A stretch of 64,000 bases of DNA from Macrotrachela quadricornifera (GCA_022393335.1 JAJEKB010021529.1:1-64000), one strand, 5' to 3'. Shown: positions 13,601 through 25,226, counted from the stretch's first letter. Made by a program: numbers and translations. Notes: generated by a model from the letters alone, not told the origin.

Positions 13601-14020
13601 TTTACCTTAGTCGAACTTCTTGTTGGATGCGTATGAAAGACATGAATACCTTGAGCGATTCATATATAAATGACAAACAAATCTCAAGTTTGAGTTCTTT
13701 ATCTTCGATTGAGTTTGATCAAATCTAATACAGATATCTGACCATGTTCAGTGGTTTGGGATGTCATATCTTCTAATCCTGAACTCTGACTGATTTGAAC
13801 AAAACGGAAAGACAAACATTCATGTCTTTTTAAGCACAATATTTGTCGTTATACGATTGTTTCTTCAAGAAAACAGAATTAGATACGGTTCAGATGTTTC
13901 ATTCATCAAGTTCAGTAGCGCGACCAAGTGCCGATCACTCCAAGCCACAATTCCTTGAAAAAAATAGCTTTTTCCAAACTAGAGAATTCCTGACAGCTTG
14001 TTAAAGTTTTAGGACGACAC
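10700..14020. other. Non-coding stretch upstream of PHYH
   Basis: No supported gene. The 92-codon open frame at 11599-11877 has no recognisable domain and no coding neighbours. A GGGTTAA word at 12945-12951, preceded by AAGTCAAA, resembles the end of a TTAA-type element, and a short frame starting ATGGCAATTTCAAGG near 12749 stops after 29 codons. No matching left terminus was found. The rest is AT-rich and featureless. Confidence 0.35.
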
Positions 14021-14029
14021 GACTACATA

Positions 14030-15440
14030 TCTATTTCTACTTATGCTACAATAAGCAAATAATACTATCCTAATATGCACAATTCTTTTACTGTATATGC
14101 TCTATTAGTACATAAAATGTCTATTAAAGATTTATTTTTCCTCAAGAATCGAGTTATTTGAGAATCTATTAAGGTATCTCAAATCTCACTTATTGCACTC
14201 ATGATAAACTTTTTAAATCAACAACTAGTCGTTTCCATATTTAATACCGCTGCATCCTTCAATATTAGTGTAGGTTTGAACCCAATAGATGTATCTCTTT
14301 TGAATTCCTCTCAAAAAGTTACTGAACATTTGTGAAGACACTCATTAAGGAACTAAAAAAGGGAAACTATTCGAAAACTGCTACCAATAGAGTACATTAC
14401 ATTGTGGCCAAGGAAAAATCTTTGTCTATTTTGTATATTATTTTAAGGTTGATCTCTATAAAGAGTCAACAACAGGACATCAAGCAATCACTCCGTTCTT
14501 TTACATACTTCTGTGTAAATCTTACTGAAAAGTCAGACATATAGTAATATAAAAAGAATAATGTTCCTATTAGAATCAATGTCAAACATGAATTTACAAT
14601 CCTCGATTATTCTTAGTTCAAGCTTAAAATAACGAGAAGGTCATTAAAAAAAGCTTTTATTCATTGCGAATTCGGATTTTCTGTACTAGATAATGATCAG
14701 TCAAGTTTTATCAAAAACTATGATTTATTCATTTCTCGTTAATTAATAACTAACAATATTGAAAAACTAACATTAGACTTGAGTTCTTCACAGGAAATTA
14801 TCTTTGGTGACTTTTTACTCGAGACAGTTCTTATTAATTATTATTAAGTGTTTGGTAAAACCCATTCAGTCTTGATTTATCGATCTTTCGTTATCTCGAA
14901 TCAAAATTTTTAAGAAAAATAACAAAACAAATTATGAATTATTTATTTACTTATTATTAAACTCAAATTTGGCTCGAGATTCGAATTCTATGCCTTCGAT
15001 AATCCTTCGTTGAATTTTCTTTTAGAACTTTACAAATTTTAAATATTAATCTAGGCTACACAATTTTCCAATTGGGATGAATACACAAACATACCTGTAA
15101 AACCACAAACTTATTTTATGCTGTATGATTCCTGCTTCAATTGGCAAAATAAATTGTTATTTTCTTAGAAAAAACATTCTGCAGTCAAAAACTTCTTTCA
15201 AAATTTTCACAAAAACTATTGCTATTGATCGACTTCTTGATCTAGACAATCTTTGATCAAACTTTATAAAAAAATCGTTCTTTTTAGTCGTTTTTTTAAG
15301 CAAGTAACGCTCGTCAAAAGTGACTCGTTTAACCCTCGACTGAATATATTATTTACTGTTAATTATTTGGCAAACCAACTCAGTTTTCATTTATTGATCT
15401 TCGACCATCTTGTATCAAACTTCTTAAGAAGGAAGTAAAA
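14030..15440. repeat. Long dispersed repeat LR, copy A
   Basis: This stretch aligns by eye, over more than 1 kb and in the same orientation, with 40110-41340. Shared landmarks in order are TATCTATTTCTRYTTA, AACTAGTCGTT, TTTTGAATTCCTCT, AAACTGCTACMAAKAG, TACATTGTRRCC, TCTATTTTGWATMTTATTTTA, TTAATAACTAAC and the TGCAGTCAAAAACT word. Neither copy has a long open frame. The right part also shares words with 53180-53420. It is an old interspersed repeat of unknown class. Confidence 0.55.
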
Positions 15441-15443
15441 CTA

Positions 15444-16033
15444 CTGCTCATTTCAAAATAAAAGGCAGATGGGTATTTTTTGAATAACTTATGATAGGAA
15501 CAAGATAGAGAGCTACGGTTTTCACCGTTGGAAAGAGCAGATGAAAACGCATCAAATCATATAAAACAATGACTTCTAACTAGGACTTTTGAAACTTCCT
15601 GCAATAATTGTATAAAAAAACTTATAAAAACAGGTCTAATTTTTCTAGCAAAAAGCGAAAAAAAATAAAAAAACTGATGTTTTTTGTAGAAATTACTGGC
15701 AAAATAGGCTCGAATTGTCGGATATCGTACCGAGAACATTCAAAGCACTAAAGTTTTCAATCAAGTCTTGGATATAGTTTTGTAGCTGGTCAGCCCTTGA
15801 CTCTAATTCACTCGTTAAAGTTTAATATTTCTTTTATCTTCATAGAGCAACCATCTGTTCTTCCACGATGACCATAGATCACTATTTATTTATGAAATAA
15901 GTCTCAACAATTTTATATGAATCGATGCGCTGGATCAGCCTCTTTCCAACGGTGAAAACCGCAGCTCTCTATTTTGTTCCGATCAAAAGTTATTCAAAAA
16001 ATACCCATCTGCCTTTTATTTTGAAATGGGCAG
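15444..16033. mobile_element. MITE family H2, copy 1 (590 bp, TA-flanked)
   Basis: The two ends are inverted repeats of each other. The left arm begins CTGCTCATTTCAAAATAAAA and the right arm ends with its complement, with one change over the first 19 bases. The arms continue for about 110 bases through words such as GGTTTTCACCGTTGGAAAGA. TA flanks the element on both sides (15442-15443 and 16034-16035), as expected of Tc1/mariner-type insertions. There is no transposase; the open frame at 15557-15739 is not convincing. Related copies lie at 32318-32916 and, as a fragment, at 19335-19445. Confidence 0.75.
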
Positions 16034-16400
16034 TAATTACTAACTACAAATTTAACTTCCGATGAGAATTAATTACCCTTTATATAGTTTTCAACTAGAA
16101 TATTACAAGCTTTTAATATTAATCCAGCTGACAACGTTTTCAGATTGGCTTGGATACAGAAAGATGCAGAGAAATTTTAGAAGAGAGCATACCTGTATAA
16201 CTACAAACTTATTGTATGTTATATAATCTCTCCTCCAATCCACGAGACAAATCGTTATTACGTGAAAAAAAGCCTTATTCTTAGTAAAAAAATTATTTGA
16301 AAAAATTCAGAAATTAATGGTACAATTCGATTCTCCGACTCTGAAAACCCTTTGGGAACATTTTTAGCAACTGTTACATTCTAGTATTATCGATATAATC

Positions 16401-17730
16401 GTTGCTGTTTTCTGATAGGTTAGAACAGGCAGACAAATTTTAGAGTAATTTACGGCCATATAACCCTTTCTTTCAGAAAAGGAAAAACGAATTGAATAAT
16501 CTATTTTTAGAAGCTTCATAATTTGTATACGGCAAAATATCGAAAATCTTCATAATTAATAGCACGTAGCAGCTATAACACTGATCAAATAATTTTATCG
16601 TCGTTGCAAATGAAGCTAAAAAGGAAGAAAGATGACCTACCGTTCAAAATTTTTGCGTATTATCCGCGCTTAGTTTTCAGTATACGAATCTATTACTCCA
16701 AACAGTAGCAAAAATCTCTGGTTCCAAAATAACTTTGCTAGGCCCAGTTACAGCTTGAAGAAATCTGATTGGCTTAGACAAACAAACAGACTTCAACGAG
16801 TTTTAACGAGCCTATATCCCTTTCTTTCAAAAAAGGGAATAAACGATGGTTATCTTCTCTTATAACTAAATCGAAAAGAGGGGGCAGTCAATACAGTCAT
16901 ACAGATATTTTGCTTGAACTCAAGTGGCAGAACAAATGTGAAGTTTATACGCTTTCAACGATCTACTCAGCGATATACGAGAATTCAAGCAAAATAAATC
17001 GACAAATTGGAAAAGGGATTCGAAAACCTGTTTATATTCTCGACTATTCTGAAAAAGATGGAGACAGTCAATCGTGTTGACATGTACCTGCCATTTTCCG
17101 AATATATAAGAAAATCAGTAAAATGGTACGAGAAGCTTTTTTTTATCTCATGGGTATGCAGTATATAATGCATTTGGATTTTATGAAGTACAGAACAATA
17201 TTTCCTATCATCTGTCTAATTTTTGCCTTGAAATAATCAGAGGAATTTTGACAAAATATGCACCACAAACATCAACTACTTTGAAAGACCATTTACAAGA
17301 ATTTCTCCGATCATCTGTGCATCGTATAATATACGCAGTCATACACGATAGATTTGAGGTGACTGCGATGCAACTTCTATGTATTGTTGATTGCTTCAAA
17401 GACTATCATACAAAGACGGACTACTAATGACTCTTGGAGACTAAAATGTAATTGCTTTGTACAGAAAAAAGGATCATATTTTAAAATTTTATAGAAAAAA
17501 AGTTAGGACACAAAGGGTTAAAAAATAACTATCCTTTGACTAAAAACTCGATTGGTAAAAGATTTCAAAAAACGAATTTCTCAATCCCAAAACCTTGAGA
17601 TGATATCTATTTTATGTGAATTATAATCAGATCTTGACTGAGAAAACCCTGCTCCTTTCTGATTGGTTTGGACAGACAAACTTAAAACATGAATTTATCT
17701 CGTAAAACTCTTTCTTTCAGAAAAGGAGAT
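16401..17730 (+). repeat. Three copies of dispersed repeat family R6
   Basis: Copies lie at about 16401-16485, 16761-16845 and 17655-17730. Each has a TCTGATTGGYTTRGACAGAC-like start and a CCCTTTCTTTCAGAAAAGG-like end. The DNA between them is AT-rich. A further single GGGTTAA terminus-like word lies at 17514-17520. No gene is supported; the minus-strand frames at 16985-17399 are short and unrecognised. Confidence 0.45.
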
Positions 17731-17734
17731 TACA

Positions 17735-19330
17735 CCAAAAAACAGACTTCGAATGTAAAAACCTTGACTAAAAAGTTATTAGCGCCATATCTGTGGAATT
17801 AAAATCGTGAGACATGATGTACCTATAATTACTAAGTTACCCAATAGTTGTCTTTTATATATATCCAGATGTAGTTAGATACTATTCTTTCCTCTGTAAC
17901 ATAAAATTTCGACGAGAAAATATTCGAAAAAGATTTAAACTAGACTTGGTTTTTACATGACCACTGACAATCCTTGAAGACGCATGTTACCATATGTGAG
18001 AACCTCCAGATTCTATTTCTCATGCAATATAATGGTTTATAATGGTGTATCAGTCACGGACTGTGGCAGTAGGTAAGTGGAGAAAGTGAGTCCAAATATC
18101 TACTCCTATACGCTCCAACAAACACTTTCAGATCGTATTTCACAAAAATTCATAGAGATGGAGATTGAAAACAGCATATAAATCAATTTTGGCAATTGTC
18201 TAAATAAACGATTTTGAAAAATATTTAGAAGCAGCTTTTGTTGTATGCTATTTAATAGAGATCTTTACATTAAGTATTTTGAATAAATAAAATATTAAGA
18301 TATTTAAAGAATTAGATCACAATCATTCGCATAATTTTTATTATGTATACTTGGATGATCGTAATATGTTTAATTAATGAAATATTTTTTGAACCGTATG
18401 AAGTTTCCTTACTAATGTCTGATATTAGTGATAATATGGCTATTTGTGATATCAAGATTTTCGTCTTGACTTTTAGTGAGAAACAGATGATCTCTGCGAC
18501 TTGTTAATAAAGTTTAATATAGTGTAATAAGAATATTGACAAAAACTAATCAATATTATTGTCACGTTAAGATTAACAATCTTAATAGATTTATTTTAAA
18601 CAAGGTATAAGAAATGAGTTTATATTGTCAATATATTCAATATTATTCAAAAATCTGTTCAAACTACTGATGATATACATGTATTTCAAATGTAAATAAA
18701 ATCAATTCTATTTCACTATGTTCTTAATAGATAAACAATGAAAAGTATCGGAAAATGATAATAAATATGACTGTAGAAGTAAAATGTTTAGATTTTTTTG
18801 CACAGCAAAAAAAAATGAATAAACATGAATTCTATATTTATAATTTGAGGATTAGTTTGATAGAAATACTTGAGAAAGAAGAAAGTAAATATTCATAGTG
18901 ATATATTTGAAATAGCATAGATAATTATTCAATTAAAAATTATAAAATCACAAAAGGACTCGAATTTATATCTTTCGATATTCAATCGGTTGTTTCATCA
19001 ATCAAACTATTCGAATTTCTTCCTCGTCTTCAATAAAGATGACATGTTGATTTCACAAATATTTTATGTGTATTCTAAGATAATGATAATCAAATATTAT
19101 TTTCTCTTTCTATAGCTGTACGAGAACTGTTATCTACAAGATAGAATATATATTAGGAAAATAGAATTCCGATTACATTTAGTTATCTGACATCATACAA
19201 AGTTCATTCTTGTCATTCTCATTTGTGCATAAAGAAAATAAAAGATTATTTTCTTCTTTCACAAATATATCTATCAAACTCATCCTCACCCTTATCGTTC
19301 ATTTAATATAAAATTCAGATTGTATAAGAA
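17735..19330. other. AT-rich stretch without recognised features
   Basis: I see no gene, RNA gene or clear repeat here. A local inverted pair, ATTAATATTGACAAAAA against CAATATTATTGTCACG near 18530-18565, is too short to interpret. Confidence 0.35.
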
Positions 19331-19334
19331 TCAT

Positions 19335-19445
19335 TTAAAAAAAAAAGCGCAGATGAGTATTTTTTCGAATAAGTTTTATTAGAAGCAAGACAGATAATTC
19401 TAGTTTTCCTTGTTAAAAAGAGAAGATGAAGATGCATTAAATCGT
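19335..19445. repeat. Fragment of MITE family H2
   Basis: About 110 bases match the left arm of the element at 15444. Shared words in order are GCAGATGAGTATTTTTTCGAATAAG, GAAGCAAGACAGA, GTTTTCCTTGTTAAAAAGAG and GATGCATTAAATCGT-like sequence. No complementary right arm follows, so this is a truncated copy. Confidence 0.5.
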
Positions 19446-19639
19446 GTATTACAATATTTCATGATTTGATTTTTTTATAAATTTTTCAAATGATCTTTTT
19501 AAGAGCATACCTATCTAGAAAAGTGTTACTCTGAATTTCCAATTAATGACTAATCAAATATCTACAAAATGCGGAAATCTTAGATCAATAATATTCCCTC
19601 TACTGAAAGGAGGGTATATACGCCGAGTGAGTTAGTTGC

Positions 19640-19700
19640 GTTCGTTTCTTCGTTCGTTCGTTCGTTTGTCCGTTCGTTCGTCCGTTCGCTCATTATTGCT
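19640..19700. repeat. TTCG/CCGTTCG microsatellite
   Basis: About 55 bases of interrupted TTCG repeats with GTCCG variants lie immediately upstream of a 123-bp tandem repeat. Confidence 0.8.
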
Positions 19701-19730
19701 ATTCATTTTCTATTAATATATGTATATTTT

Positions 19731-20090
19731 ATATAAGGGTTGACCGAAGGGTAATCGAGGTCGAGGAATCCGAATCTGATGTTAGTTTTTCAAAATTTTT
19801 TTGAGGATCAATTTTTTACACAAAGGACCACTTTTTTTACAAAAAAAAATTTTTTTATAAGGGTTGACCGAAGGGTAATNNNNNNNNNNTTTTTTACAAA
19901 AAAAAATTTTTTTATAAGGGTTGACCGAAGGGTAATCGAGGTCGAGGAAACTGAATCTGACGTTAGTTCTTTAAAATATTTTGAGTATTAATTTTTTACA
20001 CAAAGGATCACTTTTTTTTACAAAAAAAAATTTTTTTATAAGGGTTGACCGAAGGGTAATTGGGGTCGAGGAACACGATTCTGATGTTAG
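19731..20090. repeat. Tandem repeat, period 123-124 bp, containing an assembly gap
   Basis: The word AAGGGTTGACCGAAGGGTAAT recurs with GGGTTGACC at 19738, 19861, 19918 and 20042. Spacing is 123 and 124 bp on either side of the gap, but only 57 bp across it. Each unit continues through CGAGGTCGAGGAA, GATGTTAGTTTTTC, a TTTTTTACACAAAGGA word and long A and T runs. The open frames across the array come from the repeat and should not be annotated as proteins. Confidence 0.85.
19880..19889. other. Assembly gap of 10 Ns
   Basis: Ten undetermined bases fall inside the 123-bp tandem array. The interrupted unit is short by about 66 bp, so the gap probably hides the rest of at least one unit, and possibly a collapsed longer array. 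Confidence 0.97.
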
Positions 20091-20941
20091 TTTTTCTGTA
20101 AATGATTGTTCATGTTCTACTTTTACGTCCTGCCGAAAAAATCATTGCTTTTTCAAAACTTGGCCAAAGTTTATCGATGGTGAGGAGTATGAATTTGAGA
20201 TTATTTCGTTCTGATGCATTATGTTTGGATGTTCTGTCTTTCTCTTTCGAAAAGAAATGTTTGTGTATCCAGGTCGATCGTTATAAACTTCGTGAACGGT
20301 TGTTTTTTCTAGTAAATAATCATATTTTTCTGTGCACAGTCACGGATATATATGATCGTAATACAACTTCATGTAAATCTTCGTATTGCTCTGTATATGA
20401 TCGTCTAGAATCATGCTTGTTTGACCTGAGTAATTCTTAGTTTCAAACCTTGATCAAAGATAAAATCGTAGGGTCTTCGTGGCTGTTATATGTACCTTCA
20501 GACCCATTTAGGAGTTTCAATTTTAAGGTTTATGAATGGGTGCATTATGGAGACTGTAAACGAAGTAATCAGAAGTTGAGGTACGAATGTGGTATCATTT
20601 TTGATTAAACATCTTTGCGTTCTCGACTACTACTCGTTACATCCTTCGACAAATCTTTAGCAAAAATATGTGAGTAAGATATGAATAACTGATTGAGATC
20701 TCACTGTCGGATATTTATAGGCATCGACTATATAAATAACATCACAAATAGATGAAGAACTGTGTTAGACAAATAGACTCTATTCCTAGCGACTCATGAA
20801 ATAATATTCCATCCTTTAAATTTCTTTTTGGGAATCGTATTGTAGAAGATCATTGCAATAGAAAAGAGAATAAAATGAAACCCATTTTATTCGCTTCGAA
20901 AGTAAAGCAAAAGTGGAGGACATGGTGAAGGCTTGCATAGA

Positions 20942-20996
20942 AACGGCTAGTCGTGAGTGGCCGACCGTAGGGAGGCCGACGAACGACTAGACGTTA
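20942..20996. other. GC-rich hairpin core, copy 1 (candidate structured element)
   Basis: AACG and CTAGTCGT at 20942-20954 pair with ACGACTAG and CGTT at 20983-20995, with a single G/A mismatch at 20946/20991, giving a 12-bp stem. Inside it GGCC at 20959-20962 can pair with GGCC at 20974-20977 around the loop GACCGTAGGGA. The heptamer GGCCGAC occurs twice. The core is nearly identical to the copy at 22223-22277 and much more GC-rich than its surroundings. I see no hammerhead core (CTGATGA with GAAA) in it. Strand and function are unknown. Confidence 0.5.
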
Positions 20997-21884
20997 CTTT
21001 CAATAGCTCATAGTAAGTAAAATAAGTAAGACTGAAAAAATTTCTGAGAAATGGTCAATTGATTTGATTAATGAACTAAAGAAATCTTTATCGTACTTAA
21101 AGCGTGATGACCGATCTAATTGGATCCTTTCACTAGAGAGTTAGCGTTATTTATACTGTATTACTGATTATTTATGAATTTGATCAACATTCTTCTCACA
21201 AATAATTCGATCTAGGTAGATTCATATACACTGGACATATAGAATAGTCTTATTTTGATCATTCAAACTTTTATAAAAGAAACAACCGATTAGTTAATTA
21301 TTAGAATAATCGTTGTACATATAAAGATCTGTGCTGCTCAATAAATATTATTTTTAAGAAAGCAAAAAGTTGTTTATGCCAATCGTTATTGATCAGATTT
21401 AAATAACTCTCAATTATAAATTATCGCGAGATTCAAAATAGAATTTTATTACGCAGAAGAAAATAAATTATAATTCAGAATCATACAAAGTTATTAAGTT
21501 TCATTCTGGAAGCACTGCATTGAGTAGAGAGTTTAGCGATGATTGCGTGACATTACTTGTTATTCAACGTATATAAAGATTCAGAGCACTATTATAATTC
21601 TTTCAAAAGAGGGTCAGCAAATCGAGAGGATGAACACCACTTGTTTGATCTTCCCACACATCACTCATATAAATAACATTCCAACTATATGAAGAACTGT
21701 GCTAGATGAATACGTTCTATTTCTAGCGATCCACAAAATACTAGTAGTAGTTCACGTTTTGAATTTCTTCTTCAGAGTTACATTGACAGAAAGTCATTAC
21801 TTTTAGAGAAAGAATGAAAGAAACTTCATTTATCCACTTCGAGAATGAATCAAAAGCGTAGGAGATAGTGGAGATGTGCACAGA

Positions 21885-21940
21885 AACGACTAGCCGTGAG
21901 TGACCCACTACAGGGAGGGCGACGAAGTACTAGGCATTAA
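21885..21940. other. GC-rich hairpin core, copy 2 (degenerate)
   Basis: The left half, AACGACTAGCCGTGAGTG, is kept. The loop is changed to ACCCACTACAGGGAGGGCGA and the right half to AAGTACTAGGCATTA, so the outer stem is weakened. It lies in the second unit of the 940-bp tandem duplication. Confidence 0.4.
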
Positions 21941-22222
21941 TTATGTGAATTACTTCGGAGTATAGCTTTGAAAGAGTCTCATATAGTTTGAACCAATTCT
22001 CGAAGGAACTTGATTGATCCTCCTCAAGAACGAATCCAAAAGGCTATCCATTTCTCTTGAAAATAAAGGAGAGATTTAAAGCTGTGCTAAAAACCACATA
22101 CAGTTATGTAAATTTTGGAAATGTTTAATTACAAACTGATGCCTTATGAGCATCTTAGCCTTCATGTGTCAAAAAATTCTCAGCGCAATGATGAGAAAAT
22201 AGAAAACTAGGTCACACACATT

Positions 22223-22277
22223 AACGGCTAGCCGTGAGTGGCCGACCGTAGGGAGGCCGACGAACGACTAGACGTTA
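22223..22277. other. GC-rich hairpin core, copy 3
   Basis: This 55-base core differs from the copy at 20942-20996 at one position, C for T at 22232. An extra T-A pair can extend the outer stem. The downstream flank is clearly more diverged than the core. It shares the GGCC/GGCC inner stem and the GACCGTAGGGA loop. Confidence 0.5.
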
Positions 22278-22619
22278 GGTTGAGAACCTCAGAGTAAGTG
22301 AAATGAGTAAGGATAATAGAGTTTTTGAGAACTGGGTAAATGATTCGATTCATGAATAAAAATAAGTCGTTATCCTAACTTAAGCGTGGTGATCGATCTG
22401 ATCACATCCTTTCAGTAGAGGGCCAGCGGCAATTATGCCGCGTTACTTGTTTATTATAGTGAAGCTTTCAATTTTGTCTTTCTATTAATTCTTATGAAAA
22501 AAAAACCTCATTTTTATTCCTTTCCTCTTTTCTGACAAAAAAAGCTATTAGCAGTCCAGTGGAAAATTTTAGGATTAAATCTAGCAAATTCTGTAATGAT
22601 CAAGGGGGAAAGTGCAGGT

Positions 22620-22945
22620 TTGGAACCACCAGCACCTCCGCACCTTTTCGGCACCATCTCAGCACCTTCGCACCTTTTCAGCACCTCAGCACCTTTAGGT
22701 ATCGAAGGTGCTGAGGTGCTCATACAAAAATTCGAAGGTCAAAGGTTAAAGGTCAAGGTGCTGACCTTTAACCTTTGACCTTCGAATTTTTGTATGAGCA
22801 CCTCCGCACCTTCTCAGCACCTTTTCAGCACCTCAGCACTTTTTCGACACCTCAGCACTTTTTCGACACCTCAGCACTTTTTCAGCACCTTAGCACCTTC
22901 TCAGTACCTTTTCGGCACTTTTGAAGAAAATATGGTGCAGCGGTG
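22620..22945. repeat. CAGCACCT-type minisatellite
   Basis: The stretch consists of short variants of TTTTCAGCACCTCAGCAC and CCGCACC in an 11-18 bp rhythm. It is split by an inverted pair of unique arms at 22714-22803. Open frames on both strands here are repeat artefacts rich in Ser, Ala, Pro and Phe. Confidence 0.8.
22714..22803. repeat. Perfect 42-bp inverted repeat with 6-base loop
   Basis: Bases 22714-22755 and 22762-22803 are exact reverse complements, separated by AGGTGC. The arms begin and end in AGGTGCTCAT/ATGAGCACCT, that is, in the satellite's own words, while the inner part (GAAGGTCAAAGGTTAAAGGT) is unlike the satellite. Either a hairpin-forming insertion or inversion within the satellite would explain this. 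Confidence 0.9.
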
Positions 22946-22999
22946 CAGCACTTTCCCCCTTGGTAATGATAATTAAAATTATCAACTCGATTATTCTGC

Positions 23000-24860
23000 A
23001 CCTCCATCTAGGTTGTAATATAGCTATGTAAAAGACATTGTGTCAAAAATCAAATTTTGATCGATCTTTTCCTGATTTAAAATTGATCGAAATCGATTAC
23101 TATTGGATAATTGGTTTTAATTTGTGATCACCTCTTAAACGGATTTTAGTGTGTGGCACTTACCTTTTTCTTGGCTTAACCCTATTGTTACTTTTTAATT
23201 GATCATAATTGATTACTCCTATATAATTGATTTTAATCAGGCACATCGAGAAACAGCGTTTTTCTCAAGATTCGACCGCAAAATCCTCGATAAGCCTATG
23301 ATTTTTCCAACTTTCAATGTTAACAAACTATAAAGTTACCATTGCGCTAAAGTCAGACACGTATATTAAAGTCGGAACTCCTATATAATTTTTTTTTTAA
23401 ATGAAATGGTGCAATTGCATTAGAAATCGATTAAAATAAATTTTCTCTCAGAAAACCTGAGCAACTCATTAAAAACTTAATTGATCATTGTCTATTTCCG
23501 CTGAAATCGATTAACTTTCATTACCTGTCAGAATTTCTCAATATTCGATTAAGAGTCTAAATGGTTTTGATCAGCTGTAATGCGAATCGATTAAATTCGG
23601 TTTCAGTTAGTCACAATGATAGAAGTTTCTTTCTCATCTATAAGCTTTTTAAAAAAATCAGTTTAAAATCGATTTTTTCTCAAAGATAATAATAAAAAAA
23701 CATTTTTTTAGAATAAATAAATTTTAATCGCATTTTTCTCGTTTTTCTACATGAGTATTGTAATCGGATTGTAAATCCATTACAATCATTAAAATGGATT
23801 TTGACACATTTCAATTAAAATTCTCCATCCAATTATTTTGCACCAAAATGTTCGTACTATCCCATTTGAAACACATTTCTCAATGAACTCATGCTTACGG
23901 TCGATTGAAATTTATAGATTGTTAATGAATGAATATCTTATCAATTTTTGGTTTGGTGAGTGCTACGTGTCTGCATTAATTACGAGAAGTTTCTTGTATT
24001 CTTTTCAATGTAAAAATATGGACAGATTTTCTAATTTTCATTCTGTATTCTTTGTTGTCTATTCAAAAGGGGTGCGACAATCTTTTTACAATAATTTTTC
24101 AATCTACATCTAATAAGTATAAAAATACACCACCTTCATTTGCAAAAAGATTATTTTCATTGACTGAACCCACACATACAGTAAAGGTCTTATTTAATTG
24201 TTACCATAAAGTAACAATTCCTTCAACAGAATATATTGAAGGATTTCTACCCATGTAAAAAATTAGCGAAAAAATCAGATTTTAAATCGATTAAGGAATA
24301 ATTTAAAATCAATTAAAATCATAAGCTTTTAATTGATTTTTCATCGATTTTTTAATCAAATAATCCAAAAAGTTGATTTTCCATTGATTATTTCATCTAT
24401 TTTCGATTATAATCGATTAAAAGTGATCATAAAACATCGATTTTAATTGATTTTTTTAATCAAATTTTTTACTAACTTTTACCCGATTATAACTGAAAAT
24501 AAATGAAATAGTCGATGAAAAATCGAGCGTTTAAGATTATCTTATTAAAAACCGATAAAAATCGATTAGAAGCGCATAATTTTAATCGATTTTAGTCAAA
24601 AAACATTTGGTTTTTCTGTTAAATTTTTTTTACATGGGTAAGGTGAGATTGAAATCAGCGAAATGAAATAACTTTGAATATAAATTCGATTGAAATCTAT
24701 TCAAATCATTATCTACGATTAAGTTCAGGGTGAAATTGAGGAAATCGATTGCCCCTAATCACAAATCCGATTAAAATTTAGTAAAATTATCAGGAACGAT
24801 TGAGTCAGGATTGAAAACAGAGAAACGGATTTTCCCAATCAGAAATTTAATTAAAATCTG
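23000..24860. repeat. Degenerate AATCGATT-rich region
   Basis: The words ATCGATTAAAATCGATT, TTAATCGATTTT and near variants recur dozens of times on both strands, with a loose spacing of about 20-40 bases, especially at 23040-23240, 23440-23830 and 24280-24620. An island at 23838-24258 lacks the repeat. It holds two unrecognised open frames (91 and 68 codons, the second ending in STEYIEGFLPM inside a transposon end) that could be a decayed coding fragment. I cannot assign it. Confidence 0.5.
24250..24638. mobile_element. TA-flanked MITE with CCCATGTAAAAAA termini
   Basis: The left end CCCATGTAAAAAATT and right end AATTTTTTTTACATGGG are inverted repeats, and TA flanks both sides (24248-24249, 24639-24640). 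The 389-bp interior is AATCGATT-rich and non-coding. This fits a non-autonomous Tc1/mariner-type element. Its left end truncates the open frame that ends at 24258. Confidence 0.6.
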
Positions 24861-25226
24861 ATTGCAACCTGAATAACGGATTTCAATGATCGGGAAAAGA
24901 TATTTTTAATGTCAAAATAAGAACAAAAGCCATTTTTCATCCTATTTTTTTTAAAGAAATCGGATGATTGAAAGAATAATTGGGATCGCGTCGGAATAAT
25001 TAAAAATAATCCAGATTTAGGTAGATTATTTTCCACTGGGAGAATCCCTCTGAGATTAAACATGAAATACCTATTGGTGCTAATTCCCTAACAGCTCATC
25101 TTTTTATATATACCCCTGGAAAGCAAAGGTTAGCCACTATATTTGACCTCCTTTGACATTCTAAAAAAACATTTAAAAAAAAGTAATTATGTCCTTTGAT
25201 AGCACATGGAATTCTATACCAGCTAC

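Larger units (their letters stand above)
20700..22480. repeat. Large tandem duplication, unit about 940 bp, with a third partial copy
   Basis: Two long units start near 20712 and 21651. They share, in order, TATAAATAACAT, GATGAAGAACTGTG-like and TCTATTYCTAGCGA words, an AGAATAAAATGAAA-like purine tract, TTCGARARTRAAKCAAAAG and a GC-rich hairpin core. The core spacing is 943 bp. A third, shorter copy has its core at 22223. Downstream of cores 1 and 3 the sequences stay about three-quarters identical by eye, ending in TTTCAGTAGAGGGCCAGCGG-like sequence near 22410. No protein-coding capacity is visible. Confidence 0.6.

Noticed and set aside
12940..17521. Single GGGTTAA termini at 12945 and 17514 as ends of TTAA-type elements
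   Set aside because: No matching inverted left end with TTAA was found for either, so no element can be delimited.
19779..20440. Plus-strand open frames across and beyond the 123-bp tandem array
   Set aside because: The first two are translations of the repeat unit, one crossing the N gap; the third (112 codons) overlaps the last unit and has no motif.
20900..22300. Hammerhead ribozyme at the GC-rich hairpin
   Set aside because: Bdelloid repeats can carry hammerheads, but neither strand of the core has a CTGANGA plus GAAA arrangement.
22514..22976. Pro/Ala/Ser/Phe-rich open frames on both strands
   Set aside because: They are direct translations of the CAGCACCT minisatellite.
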